From: Hordeum vulgare subsp. vulgare
Lineage: Eukaryota > Streptophyta > Magnoliopsida > Poales > Poaceae
Length of the DNA: 64,000 nt
Assembly (NCBI RefSeq): GCF_904849725.1
Contig: NC_058520.1
Span: 532,632,083 to 532,696,082 of the forward strand
Direction: 5' to 3'
Positions 10,986 through 20,619 of this stretch are shown piece by piece (the first letter of the stretch is position 1; every line of letters starts with the position of its first letter). Both the position numbers and the translations under genes were made by a program. Below the pieces are notes generated by a model, which was given only the letters and a program-made list of their open reading frames with translations, did not search any database and was not told the origin of the DNA.

Positions 10986-13628
10986 TCGAGCTTTATAAAC
11001 AGTCACATTACCGTTTGCGTCTGTCTTGTTCTTGAAGATCCATTTATTTTCTATGGCTCGCCGATCATCGGGCAAGTCCACCAAAGTCCATACTTTGTTC
11101 TCATACATGGATCCTATCTCGGATTTCATGGCCTCAAGCCATTTGTTGGAATCCGGGCCCGCCATTGCTTCTTCATAGTTTGAAGGTTCATCGTTGTCTA
11201 ACAACATGATTTCCATCACAGGGTTGTCGTACCACTCTGGTGCGGAACGTACCCTTGTGGACCTTCGTGGTTCAGCAGCAACTTGATCCGAAGCTTCATG
11301 ATCATCATCATTAACTTCCTCTTCAGTTGGCGTAGGCGCCACAGGAACAATTTCCTGCGCTGCGCTACTCTCCGGTTTGAGAGGGGGTGTAATTACCTCA
11401 TCAAGTTCTACTTTCCTCCCACTTACTTCTTTCGAGAGAAACTCTTTCTCTAGAAAGGATCCATTCTTGGCAACAAAGGTTTTACCTTCGGATCTAAGAT
11501 AGAAGGTATACCCAATAGTTTCCTTAGGGTATCCTATGAATACGCATTTATCCGCTTTGGGTTCGGGCTTCTCTGGTTGAAGTTTCTTCACATAAGCATC
11601 GCAGCCTAAAACTTTAAGAAACGACGGCTTAGGTTTCTTGCCAAACCATACTTCATACGGTGTCGTCTCAATGGATTTAGATGGTGCCCTATTTAAAGTA
11701 ACGGATTTAGACGATGCCCTATTTAAAGTGAATACTGCAGTTTCCAATGCGTATCCCCAAAATGATAGCGGTAAGTCGGTAAGAGACATCATAGATCATA
11801 CCATATCTAATAAAGTGCGATTACGACATTCAGACACTCCGTTACATTGCGGTGTGCCAGGCGACGTTAGTTGTGAAACAATTCCACACTTCCTTATGTG
11901 TGTCCCAAACTCGTGACTCAAATATTCTCCTCCACGATCAGATCGTAGACACTTTATTTTTCTGTCACGTTGATTCTCAACCTCATTCTGAAATTCCTTG
12001 AACTTTTCAAATGTTTCATATTTGTGCTTCATCAAGTAGATATACCCATACCTACTCAAATCATCGGTGAGAGTGAGAACATAACGATAGCCACCGCGAG
12101 TTTCGCTGCTCATTGGACCACACACATCAGTATGTATTATTTCCAATAAGTCGGTTCCTCTCTCCATTATTCCTGAGAATGGAGTCTTAGTCATCTTGCC
12201 CATGAGGCACGACTCGCATGTGTTAAATGATTCAAAGTCAAGAGACTCTAACAGTCCATCAGTATGGAGTTTCTTCATGCGCTTAACACCGATATGACCA
12301 AGGCGGTAGTGCCACAAGTATGTAGGACTATCATTATCAACTTTGCATCTTTTGGTATTCACACTATGAATATGTGTAACATCTCGATCGAGATTCATCA
12401 AGAATAAACCATTCACCAGCGGAGCATGACCATAAAACATATCACTCATATAAATAGAACAACCATTATTCTCTGACTTAAATGAGTAGCCGTCTCGTAT
12501 TAAACAAGACTCTGATACAATGTTCATGCTCAAAGCTGGTACTAAATAAAAATTATTAAGGTCTAAAACTAATCCCGAAGGTAGATGTAGATGCAGCGTG
12601 CCGACGGCGATCACATCGACCTTGGAGCCATTCCCGACGCGCATCATCACCTCGTCCTTGGCCAGTCTCCGCCTATTCCGTAGTTCCTGCTTTGAGTTGC
12701 AAATGTAAGCAACAACACCGGTATCAAATATCCAGGAGCTACTACGAGCGCTGGTAAGGTACACATCAATAACATGTATATCATATATACCTTTAACGTT
12801 GCCGGCCTTCTTATCCGCTAAGTACTTGGGGCAGTTCCGCTTCCAGTGACCTTTTCCCTTTCAATAGAAGCACTTAGTTTCAGGCTTGGGTCCATTATTT
12901 TTCTTCTTCCCGGCATCTGGCTTACCGGGCGTGGCAACGGCTTTGCCGTATTTCTTGAAGTTCTTCTTACCCTTGCCCTTCTTGAAACTAGTGGTCTTGT
13001 CGACCATCAACACTTGATGCTCTTTCTTGATTTCTACTTCTGCAGACTTGAGCATCGAGTACAACTCGGAAATGGTCTTCTCCATCCCTTGCATGTTGTA
13101 GTTCAGCACAAAACCTTTGTAGCTTGGTAGGAGAGACTCGAGGATTCTGTCAATTATAACATCATTCGGAAGTTTGACTCCAAGTGAAGTCAGAAAACCG
13201 TGTAACCCAGACATTTTGAGTATGTGCTCACTGACAGAACTGTTCTCCTCCATCTTACAGCTAAAGAACTTGTCGGAGACTTCATATCTCTCGACACGGG
13301 CATGAGCTTGAAAAACTAGCTTCAGCTCTTGGAACATCTCATATGCACCGTGTTGCTCAAAACGCCTTTGGAGCCCCGTTTCCAAACGGTATAACATGCC
13401 ACACCTAACCAGAGAGTAGTCATCACTCCGCGTTTGCCAGACGTTCAGAATGTCCTGGGTTGCTGCGGGAGCGGGAGGGTCACCTAGCGGCGCATCAAGG
13501 ACATAAGCCTTTTTAGCTGCTTCAAGGATGAGCTTCAAGTTGCGAACCCAGTCCGCATAGTTGCTACCATCATATTTGAGCTTGTTTTTCTCTAGGAATG
13601 CATTGAAATTGAGGTTGACGTTGGCCAT
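10986..13628 (-). pseudogene. Broken Copia gag-pol of element B (Gag, protease, integrase part)
   Basis: The ATG at 13628 opens MANVNLNFNAFLEKNKL. One frame runs to 10986 with only two stop codons. The first is TGA at 12861-12863, replacing the second Cys of the zinc knuckle (CFYC in element C). The second is TGA near 11793, replacing an Arg codon after LLDMV in the integrase. Recognisable in order are Gag, the zinc knuckle, the retropepsin region (IFDTGVVAYICNS, 12740 leftwards), the integrase zinc finger, and the integrase core with HTDVCGPM, SDRGGEY and NGVSEC. The start of the reverse transcriptase ends at VYKAR, where element A interrupts it. A 30 bp tandem duplication (11671-11730) adds ten residues to the integrase. 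The rest of reverse transcriptase and RNase H would lie left of the window. Confidence 0.9.
11671..11730 (-). repeat. 30 bp tandem duplication inside the integrase region of element B
   Basis: Two adjacent 30 bp units, differing at a few bases, encode TLNRASSKSV followed by TLNRAPSKSI. Element C has a single unit (TLNRAPSKSVETTPYE). The duplication is in frame and is probably replication slippage. Confidence 0.8.
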
Positions 13629-13707
13629 CTACTCATCGCCCACAACCTTTTGTATTCTACTCGTGCATAGAATCTATGCATAGAAAACCTGACCCGGATG
13701 CCACTGT
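13629..13707 (-). promoter_or_regulatory. Primer-binding site and shortened leader of element B
   Basis: Reading leftwards from the LTR edge at 13707, the minus strand has GTGGCATCCGGGTCAGG, a diverged initiator-Met-tRNA primer site, then about 60 bp homologous to 58038-58091 of C. It jumps straight to the gag start. About 1.2 kb of leader present in C is absent. Confidence 0.7.
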
Positions 13708-13981
13708 TGGGTAACGTAGCATAAATTCAAAATTTTCCTACGCCATATTCAGATTTTCCTATGGAGAGACCAGCAACGAGAGAGGGGAGAGTGCATCTTC
13801 ATACCTTTGAAGATCGCTAAGCGGAAGCGTTGCTAGAATGCGGCTGATGGAGTCGTACTCGGAGCGATTCAGATCGCGGTGTGATTCAGATCTAGTGCCG
13901 AACCACGGCACCTCCGCATTCAACACACGTGCAGCCTGGTGACGTCTCCCACACCTTGATCCAGCAAGGAGGAGGGAGAGG
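13708..13981 (-). mobile_element. 5' LTR of Copia element B, inner (U5) part
   Basis: It starts TGTTGGGTAACG on the plus strand, which is the inverted LTR 3' end. It is homologous to 57750-58021 of element C. It is interrupted at 13981 by element D and resumes at 23952. The two parts total 1,765 bp, matching the 1,765 bp LTR of C. Confidence 0.85.
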
Positions 13982-14215
13982 TGATACGTCTCCAACGTAT
14001 CTACTTTTCCAAACTCTTTTGCCCTTGTTTTGGACTATAATTTGCATGATTTGAATGGAACTAACCTGGACTGGCGTTGTTTTCAGCAGAATTGCCTTGG
14101 TGTTATTTTTGTGCAGAAATCAAAGTTCCCCAAACGTCCTGAAAATTTACGGGGAGCAGTTTTGGAAAATATCAACAATATCTGCACCAAGTTCCACCTC
14201 AGGGGGTGGGCCAAT

Positions 14216-14275
14216 GGGCCACAAGCCCGTGCTCCGCCACCCCCCCTGGTGGCGGTGGGCAGGCTTGTGGGGCCC
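14216..14275. promoter_or_regulatory. GC-rich imperfect palindrome in U3 of D
   Basis: The arms are GGGCCACAAGCCC (14216-14228) and GGCTTGTGGGGCCC (14262-14275) around a C/G-rich loop. It lies about 30 bp upstream of the TATA-like sequence. The same pair of arms is found in every Athila-like promoter in the window. The role is unknown; it could be a stem-loop or a protein-binding site. Confidence 0.6.
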
Positions 14276-14302
14276 ACAGGCACCTGCCACCCCCAACTCC
14301 AG

Positions 14303-14310
14303 CTCTATAA
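14303..14310 (+). promoter_or_regulatory. TATA-like element of D 5' LTR
   Basis: CTCTATAA sits downstream of the palindrome, about 200 bp before a potential splice donor GTGAGT (14502-14507). It is identical in the 3' LTR (22844-22851). Confidence 0.5.
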
Positions 14311-15097
14311 GTTGTCTTTCGTCCCAGAAAAAATAAAAAGAGAAGTTTTCGTTGCGTTTTCGGTACGGAGGCGCCACCACCTCCTGTTCTTCATCTGGAG
14401 GGCAGATCTGCAGTCCGTCTTGGGCTCCGGAGAGGGGAAATCATCGCCATCGTCATCATCAACCTTCTTCCCTCTCCAATTCCATGAAGCTCTTCGTCGT
14501 TCGTGAGTAATCTATTCGTAGGCTCGCTCGGCGGTGATGAGTAGGATGAGATCTATCATGTAATCGAGTTAGTTTTGATGGGGATTGATCCCTAGTACCC
14601 ACTATGTTCTGAGATTTGATGTTGCTACTACTTTGCCATGCTTAATGCTTGTCACTAGGGCCCGAGTGCCATGATTTCAGATCTGAAATTATTATGTTGT
14701 CACCAATATATGTGTATTTTAGATCCGATCTTGCAAGTTGTAGTTACCTACTATGTGTTATGATCCGGCAACCCCGGAGTGACAATAACCGGAACCACTC
14801 CCGGTGATGATCATAGTTTGAGGAGCTCATGTGTTCACCAAGTGCTAATGCGTCGGTCCGGTTCTTTATTAAAAGTAGAACCTTAATATCCCGTAGTTTC
14901 CTTTTGGACCCCGCTGCCACGGGAGGGATGGACAATAGATGTCATGCAAGTTCTTTTCCCTAAGCACGTATGACGACACACGGAATGCATGCCTACATCA
15001 CATTGACGAACGGGAGCTAGCCACATATCTCTCCGTGTTATAGCTGTTGCATGATGAATATCATCCAAACAAATCACCGACCCATTGCCTACGAGTT

Positions 15098-15380
15098 TGT
15101 CCTACTACTGCTGTTACTTGTCTTGCTGTGCTGCTGCTACTACTGTTGCTACAGCTGTTACTTGTCTTGCTCTGCTGTTGTTGCTACTACTGTTGCTACT
15201 GCTGTTACTTGTCTTGCTCTACTGCTACTACTTTTGCTACTGCTGTTACTTGTCTTGCTCTGCTGCTACTGTTGCTACTACTGTCGCTTGCTACTGTTGC
15301 TACTTGCTACTGCTGTCACTACTGTTGTTCCTTGCCACTGCTATTGCTCGTTACACTGCTACTATCTGCTACACTGTTGA
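15098..15380 (+). repeat. Minisatellite, CTG/TAC-rich, unit about 44 bp
   Basis: Units containing CTGTTACTTGTCTTGCT begin at 15111, 15155, 15202 and 15243 (spacing 44, 47 and 41), then decay into shorter CTGCTACT arrays. The array lies in the U5 part of D's 5' LTR. The 3' LTR has lost it in a deletion of about 430 bp, joined near 23673-23680 at the shared sequence CTGCTAATACTTGAG. The long Leu/Cys/Tyr ORFs here are repeat artefacts. Confidence 0.8.
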
Positions 15381-15678
15381 TTCACCGACCGTTGATGGGA
15401 ACTGACAACTTCCGTCGACGCGGCAACGAAGGCGCCATTGATACAATTGTTAGGAATAGTCTGCTGTCAACAGATCGTTTCTGACACCGTTGTTATCATA
15501 TTACTTTGCTGTTACTATTGTGCTTGCACATACTAATCTTTCAGGTGTGGTTGAATCTAACAAATTCAGCTGCTAATACTTGAGAGTATACTCTCACCTC
15601 CTGACCGGCGATCTACAAATTGGGTCGAATACTCTACCCTCGAAAACTGTTGCGAACCCACGCGCTGGTGGGCCATCA

Positions 15679-15842
15679 ACAACATTCTTCTAGTTTCATT
15701 GCCGGGGAGTGCTATCAGCATTCTTCTGGTGCCGTTGCAGGAGAAGGTTAGTTGTCATAAGCATTCGTCTAGCTAACACTAGAGATTGCAGGATCAACAC
15801 TTTTCTGGAGCCATTGCTAGGGAAGCACAGCTGACGTCGGCA
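15679..15842 (+). repeat. LTR extension carrying degenerate primer-site modules (element D)
   Basis: The LTR of related element I ends at CATCA (51632), whereas both LTRs of D continue about 160 bp beyond the same point (15679-15842 and 23786-23946). The extension holds three decayed copies of the primer-site module: TTTCATTGCCGGGGAG (about 15694), TGGTGCCGTTGCAGGAGA (about 15729) and TGGAGCCATTGCTAGGGA (about 15806). The functional-looking site follows at 15849. Confidence 0.7.
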
Positions 15843-15848
15843 TTTTTC

Positions 15849-15866
15849 TGGCGCTGTTGCCGGGGA
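15849..15866 (+). promoter_or_regulatory. Primer-binding site of element D (Asp-tRNA type)
   Basis: TGGCGCTGTTGCCGGGGA differs at one base from the site in element I (51643-51660). It lies six bases after the LTR. It would prime minus-strand DNA synthesis. Confidence 0.75.
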
Positions 15867-15916
15867 GGTATTGCTATATTCTCTGAGTCACTTGGGATTT
15901 ATATCTGCTGATCACT

Positions 15917-18772
15917 ATGAAGAATCTGAAGGATCTGAAGACCAAAGTCTTGCCCTCAACTACGATGGGAGGTAAGGAATTGCCATCTAGATTTGCACTT
16001 GATTCACCTTCAGTTATGAGTAAGTTTGCGACATCACCTCCTGCTAGAAATCTTGATATGTCGCGTGTGCTTGATAATGCTTGTGATACTACTGCTAGAG
16101 ATGCTATGCTTGATACTATGCCTGGTGATACTATGCTTGATACTACTGCTAGAGATGCTATGCCTGATGATGCTAGAGATGCTATGCTTGATACTGCTTT
16201 GCCTGATGATGCTAGAGATGCTATTTTGCCTGATGATGCTAGAGATGCTATTTTGCCTGATGTTCCACTAGGAGTGTTCCTTGATGCTCATATTGCTAGA
16301 GTTAGTGCCAATGCTCGTGATGCTTCTGAAATTGCCGATGCTATTGAGATAGAACCTGCTTTTGCTCCTGCTAGATCTAGCTCTCCTAGATATGAATTGC
16401 CTGATATACCTGAGGGTTACGTTATGGAGGGATAAATAGCTGAGGATTTTCTTGCGTGTAAGTATGCCTATGACGCTGAGAAATTAATTCTCAAGTGGAA
16501 GGAAAAATTTCGGGAAGTTAGGATGAAAAATGATCCGAAGTTTGCCACTTCGCCTATCTTTGTCACCGATAAGGATTATGAATTCTCTGTCGACCCTGAG
16601 ATAATCTCTTTAGTCGAATCTGATCCTTTTCACGGTTATGAGTCTGAGACGGTCATAGCCCATCTTGCCAAACTATCCGAAATAGGCAACCTTTTCACTA
16701 ATGAGGAGAAGATCCGCCACTACTATATCCTTAAGCTGTTTCCTTTTTCTCTAAAGGATCATGCTAAAGCCTGGTTCACCTCTCTTGCTCCTGGATGTGT
16801 GTGTAGTCCCCACGAGATGGTCTATTACTTCTGTGAGAAATATTTCCCTGCCCATAAGAAGCAAGCTGCCTTGCAGGAAATATACAACTTTGCTCAACTC
16901 CAAGACGAGAGTCTTCCACAAGCTTGGGGGAGGCTCGTCCAGCTACAGAATGCTTTGCCTGATCACCCTCTCAAGAAGAACGAGATACTTTATATCCTCT
17001 ATAACGGACTTACCGATGCCTCTAGAGACCACCTGGATGATTTTGCCGGTTGTGTTTTTAGGGAACGAACTGTAGAACAAGCTGAGACTCTACTGAATAA
17101 CCTCTTGATCAACGATAATGCTTGGACTATTCCCGAACCACCTCCTAAGCCAACTCCTAAGAAAAGAGGTATTCTATTCCTCGATCCCGAAGATATGCAA
17201 GAAGCCAAGAAATCTATGCAAGAGAAAGGCATTAGATCTGAAGATGTCAAAAATCTACCACCTATCTAAGAGATCCATGGTCTCGATAACCCGATACAGG
17301 TAGTAGAAGTGAATTCTCTGCGTAGGTTTGATGAGAGTGATATTCCTTTTGATAAACCTGCTAGCCTATGCTTTGATGAATTTGACAACTTTGTTGCCAA
17401 ACAACAGAGTTTCAATGATTATGTTAGCAGACATTTGGAACAAAGTACTCGTATGCTTAGCCATCTAAGTGCTTGTGTAGACAGAAATGTCAATGCTCTG
17501 AAGCTTCTGAGTAAACATGCCTCTATTATTACTACTCAAGTAGAACAAGTACTTAAAGCTCAGAATGACCTGCTCAATGAATTAAATGACAACTCTGTCA
17601 GAGTCATTACTAGAGGAGGCAAAATGACTCAGGAACCTTTGTATCCTGAAGATCATCGTAAGAGAACTGATCAAGATTCTCAAGGAATCAATGCTGATAC
17701 ACCTAGTCATCCTAAGGAGAAGAAGAAGGATGATAGAAACCTGCACGCCAGTTCACCATATACTATCACACTTGAAGAACCTAATGATATTTCTGCGTCT
17801 GATGCGGAAACACAATCAGGTGATGAACATGAACCTGGTGACAATATGCACAGTGATGTCCGTAATGATGCTCAACCTAGCAATGATGAGGATGTGGAGA
17901 TTGAACCTACGGTTAATCCTGATAATCCACAACCTAAGAGATACGATAAAAATGACTTTACTGCTAGGAAGCATGGTAAAGAAAGAGAGCCATGGGTTCT
18001 GAGACCTATGCCCTTTCCTCCTAAGCCATCCAAGAAAAAAGATGATGAGGATTTTGAGCGCTTCGTTGAGATGATAAGACCCGTCTTTCTGCAGATGCGG
18101 TTAACTGATATGCTCAAGATGTCTCCGTATGCCAAGTACATGAAAGATATCATGACTAATAAACGGAAGATACCAGATCTTGAGATCTCCACCATGCTTG
18201 CCAATTACACTTTCAAAGGTGGAACTCCTAAGAAACTTGGTGATCCCGGAGTGCCTATTATACCTTGCTCCATTAAAGGAAACTATGTAAGAACTGCCTT
18301 ATGTGACCTTGGAGCCGGTGTTAGTGTTATGCCACTCTCTCTTTATGGTAGACTTGAGTTGGATAAGTTGACACCCAATGATATTTCTCTGCAAATGGCC
18401 GACAAATCAACAGCTTTCCCTATCGGCATTTGCGAGGATGTGCCTGTTGTGGTTGCTAATACCACTATCTTAACATACTTTGTTATCTTGGATATTCCCG
18501 AGGACGATGCCATGGCTATCATCCTTGGAAGACCCTTTTTAAACACCGCAGGGGCTGTTATAGATTGCAACAAAGGCAATGTCACTTTCCATGTCAACGG
18601 TAATGAGCACACAGTGCACTTTCCGAAGAAACGATATCCAGTACATTGCATCAATGCTATTGAAAAGACTTCATCGATTCTTATTGGGAGCTTTGAATGC
18701 CCTATTCCTCGTGTCAAGATGAAGTATGATTTACTTGTTGGGGAGATTCATATCCCCATTGAGGTGACTTAG
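15917..18772 (+). pseudogene. gag-protease of element D, two in-frame stops
   Basis: The ATG at 15917 opens MKNLKDLKTKVLPST. A single frame of 952 codons runs to 18772 without a frameshift, interrupted by TAA at 16433-16435 and TAA at 17267-17269. Both replace GAG codons of element I. Residues 55-120 contain Asp/Ala/Arg-rich repeats. Residues 205-440 are a retrotransposon Gag core (AKAWFTSLAPG, YFPAHKKQAALQEI). A charged spacer follows. Residues about 790-900 are a retropepsin-like domain with the active-site motif CDLGAGVSVMP and the flap/end motif AIILGRPFLNTAGAVIDC. DLGA, in place of the usual DTGA or DSGA, is common in plant Athila-like proteases. No polymerase follows, so replication would depend on enzymes from another element. 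Confidence 0.88.
16080..16262 (+). repeat. Coding repeats in the Gag N-terminus of D
   Basis: Short repeats of GATGCTAGAGATGCTAT type encode ARDAMLDT, DDARDAML and DDARDAIL units. Element I has a different number of shorter units (DAMLDTMPDD) at the same place, so the array is length-variable within the family. Confidence 0.7.
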
Positions 18773-18949
18773 TGGCTATTCGAAAATTCTCCATTCTCTC
18801 TTGCGATTCGAGAAGGTTTTGTCATAAGGAGTTGATCAACCCCATTAACGAATTTCTTCAGATGACCATGAAACGGATGAATCAGAGAGTCACATACCTC
18901 TGTTTTGAGTCTTCAATTTTTGTTGCTTAGAAGAAAAATGATAGAATTA

Positions 18950-19328
18950 GTTTAGCTTTTCCTGTTTTCTGTTCTAGCGTCCCGGAGAAAAATACCTCGA
19001 AAATAAAAGTTCTCCGATGGTCCTGAAAATTTAGTATGGTTTTTTCTGGAATTTTTGAAAATTTCTGGGCCTGAGAGCTGGTCAGGGGGCTTGACCAGTG
19101 GGCCACAAGCCCCCCCCCCCACTGCCACCTACCCCCCTGGTGGCGGGGTGCAAGCTTGTGGGGCCCACAAGCATCCCCTCCACTCATTCCAGCTCCCAGC
19201 CTCTTCTTCCACCTCCAGAAAAAATTGTTTCGCAGCTCAAACCCGTGTTCTTGCTCATTTGGCTGTGATTTTCGATCTCCTTGCTCAAAGCACCATTCTT
19301 CTAACCGTTTTGGGGAAATTACTCCTTG
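18950..19328 (+). promoter_or_regulatory. Internal LTR-promoter-like segment upstream of ORF2 (element D)
   Basis: The segment repeats the order of motifs in the element's own U3: a TTTTCTGTT/GCAG-like start, AAAGTTCTCCGA, TCCTGAAAATTTA, a GAAAAT stretch, the palindrome arms GGGCCACAAGCCC (19100) and GCTTGTGGGGCCC (19154-19166), then CCAGAAAAAAT. It ends in CTTGGTAAGTG, a strong splice-donor-like sequence. The TATA-like CTCTATAA of the LTR is replaced by CTCCCAGC. Element I has the same segment at 54640-55021. A promoter role is inferred. Confidence 0.55.
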
Positions 19329-19550
19329 GTAAGTGACTCCTCCATTGGTCCAATTAGTTTTTGCTCTAGTGCTTTATCCTTCGCGAATTCTTGCTACCTT
19401 GGAGACCCTGTTCTTGAGCTAGAAAAGTTGATTTTAGCTGGTCCCAAGTAGTTTTAGCGCGTGATATGGTCTCTAGGCACTAGTAGGAGTAGTTGCTACA
19501 AGGTGTGGTGGGTCTTTATTCACTTTTCTCTTGAACTGCAAAAATTTTAG
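19329..19550 (+). other. Putative intron between internal promoter and ORF2 (element D)
   Basis: The GT of GGTAAGTG is at 19329, and a T-rich stretch ending TTTTAG is at 19550, 11 bases before the ORF2 start codon. Element I preserves both sites (55022-55234, acceptor TTTCAG). Conservation of both borders in two diverged copies supports an intron, but splicing is not shown by DNA alone. Confidence 0.45.
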
Positions 19551-19561
19551 CAAAGGAAATT

Positions 19562-20584
19562 ATGTTCCAGAGGAAGTTTCATGGTGGTTCCTCAAGTAAG
19601 AAGGGTCCTCGTCTCTCCTTTCGGGAGCCCGAACCTTTTCAACTAAGGGACGCACCGGTGCAACCATGTGAATGACCTTCCGATGAGTTCATGATCGAAG
19701 CAGGCTTCAAGGATGAGTTTGATGCACTTGTCCGCAATGCCGGGTTAGAAGAATTCCTCTCAGATAAATGTGACCAGTATGCTATGTTCACTGCCTCTTT
19801 CGTGCGTAGATTTAAATTTTTAGCTGGGCATGAATCATCCATACTGTTTGATCTGTACGATAAATCCTATACCGTGGTTCTGGAGGATTTCAATAGGATT
19901 TGCAAGATACCCGATGGAGGTAGTGTTATTGATCCTCCTAAGTCTTCGGTCAGAGACTTTGTCTCAAGTATAACTGTTGGAGAAACCAGAGATATCACGC
20001 AAGCCACCATAGGAAGCATCCATTTCCCTGCCTTGCACTACCTTGCCCTCTTCATAGGTAGGTGCATTAACGGCAAGGGTGCACATTGTCACCTATGCGC
20101 TTTCTACCTTAGTATCCTTAAGAGCTCAATAACAGGTGACATGAGCTTCAATATGGGAGCTATAATAGCAAGGAGGCTGAATAAAAATGCCGGTGAGGGG
20201 GATTTCTTTGGTGGAGTTTATGCTACACGCTTAGCAAATTTTCTTGGGGTATCCATCCGTCCAGAAGACCCTCCTCTCCGTATAGCCTACCTTGATCGTG
20301 TCGCTCTAACACGCTACCAATTCCTTGAGAGAGATCATGGATACCTCCTATACCGCTTGATATTTAACCGGCGACGTGCTTTCCATATTACCCTTCCTGC
20401 TCCTGCTTTCTTTGACTTTCAGGTAAAACGAATATACTACATAACCATAGGAGAGGCAGAGGAGTATGAGAGGGAGGCGACTGCTGCTCGACTTCGTGAG
20501 GCAGCTATTCAGGCAGTGGCTGCAGCACTCCCGTATAACACCCATTATGACTTTGGGTTTCGCCAGGATCATCCATGGGAGTAG
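19562..20584 (+). pseudogene. Second ORF of element D, putative plant transposon protein type, one stop
   Basis: The ATG at 19562 (MFQRKFHGGSSSKKGPRL) opens a frame of 340 codons ending at 20584, with one TGA at 19673-19675 where element I has a Trp codon. The protein after that stop runs IEAGFKDEFDALVRNAG to DHPWE. It resembles the putative plant transposon protein domain found next to many Athila-like elements (I think Pfam PF20167, uncertain), with LYDKSYTVVLEDFNRICKIP, a conserved HFPALHYLALFIGR helix and a C-terminal Ala/Glu/Arg-rich helix. The biochemical role of this domain is not known to me. There is no signal peptide, no membrane segment and no recognisable catalytic motif, so it is not an obvious envelope protein. 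Confidence 0.65.
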
Positions 20585-20605
20585 ACCAAGCTAGGCCAAA
20601 AGCCT

Positions 20606-20619
20606 AAGCTTGGGGGAGT
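20606..20619 (+). promoter_or_regulatory. Internal polypurine-tract-like motif of element D
   Basis: AAGCTTGGGGGAGT lies 22 bases after the ORF2 stop and is identical to the terminal tract at 22509-22522. It could act as a second plus-strand primer site or be a relic of a former 3' end. Confidence 0.5.

Larger units (their letters stand above)
13982..15842 (+). mobile_element. 5' LTR of element D
   Basis: It runs from TGATACGTCTCC to GTCGGCA, 1,861 bp. U3 contains the palindrome 14216-14275 and a TATA-like CTCTATAA. A CTG/TAC-rich minisatellite lies at 15098-15380, and degenerate primer-site modules fill its last 165 bp. It is about 435 bp longer than the 3' LTR, which has a deletion. Confidence 0.85.

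Noticed and set aside
15047..15484. Leu/Cys/Tyr-rich ORFs in three plus-strand frames, resembling membrane proteins
   Set aside because: They are translations of the CTG/TAC minisatellite in D's LTR. All three frames are open because the repeat lacks stops.
18927..19336. A further solo LTR nested inside element D
   Set aside because: No TG...CA ends and no target duplication were found, and element I has the same segment at the same place. It is a family feature rather than an insertion.
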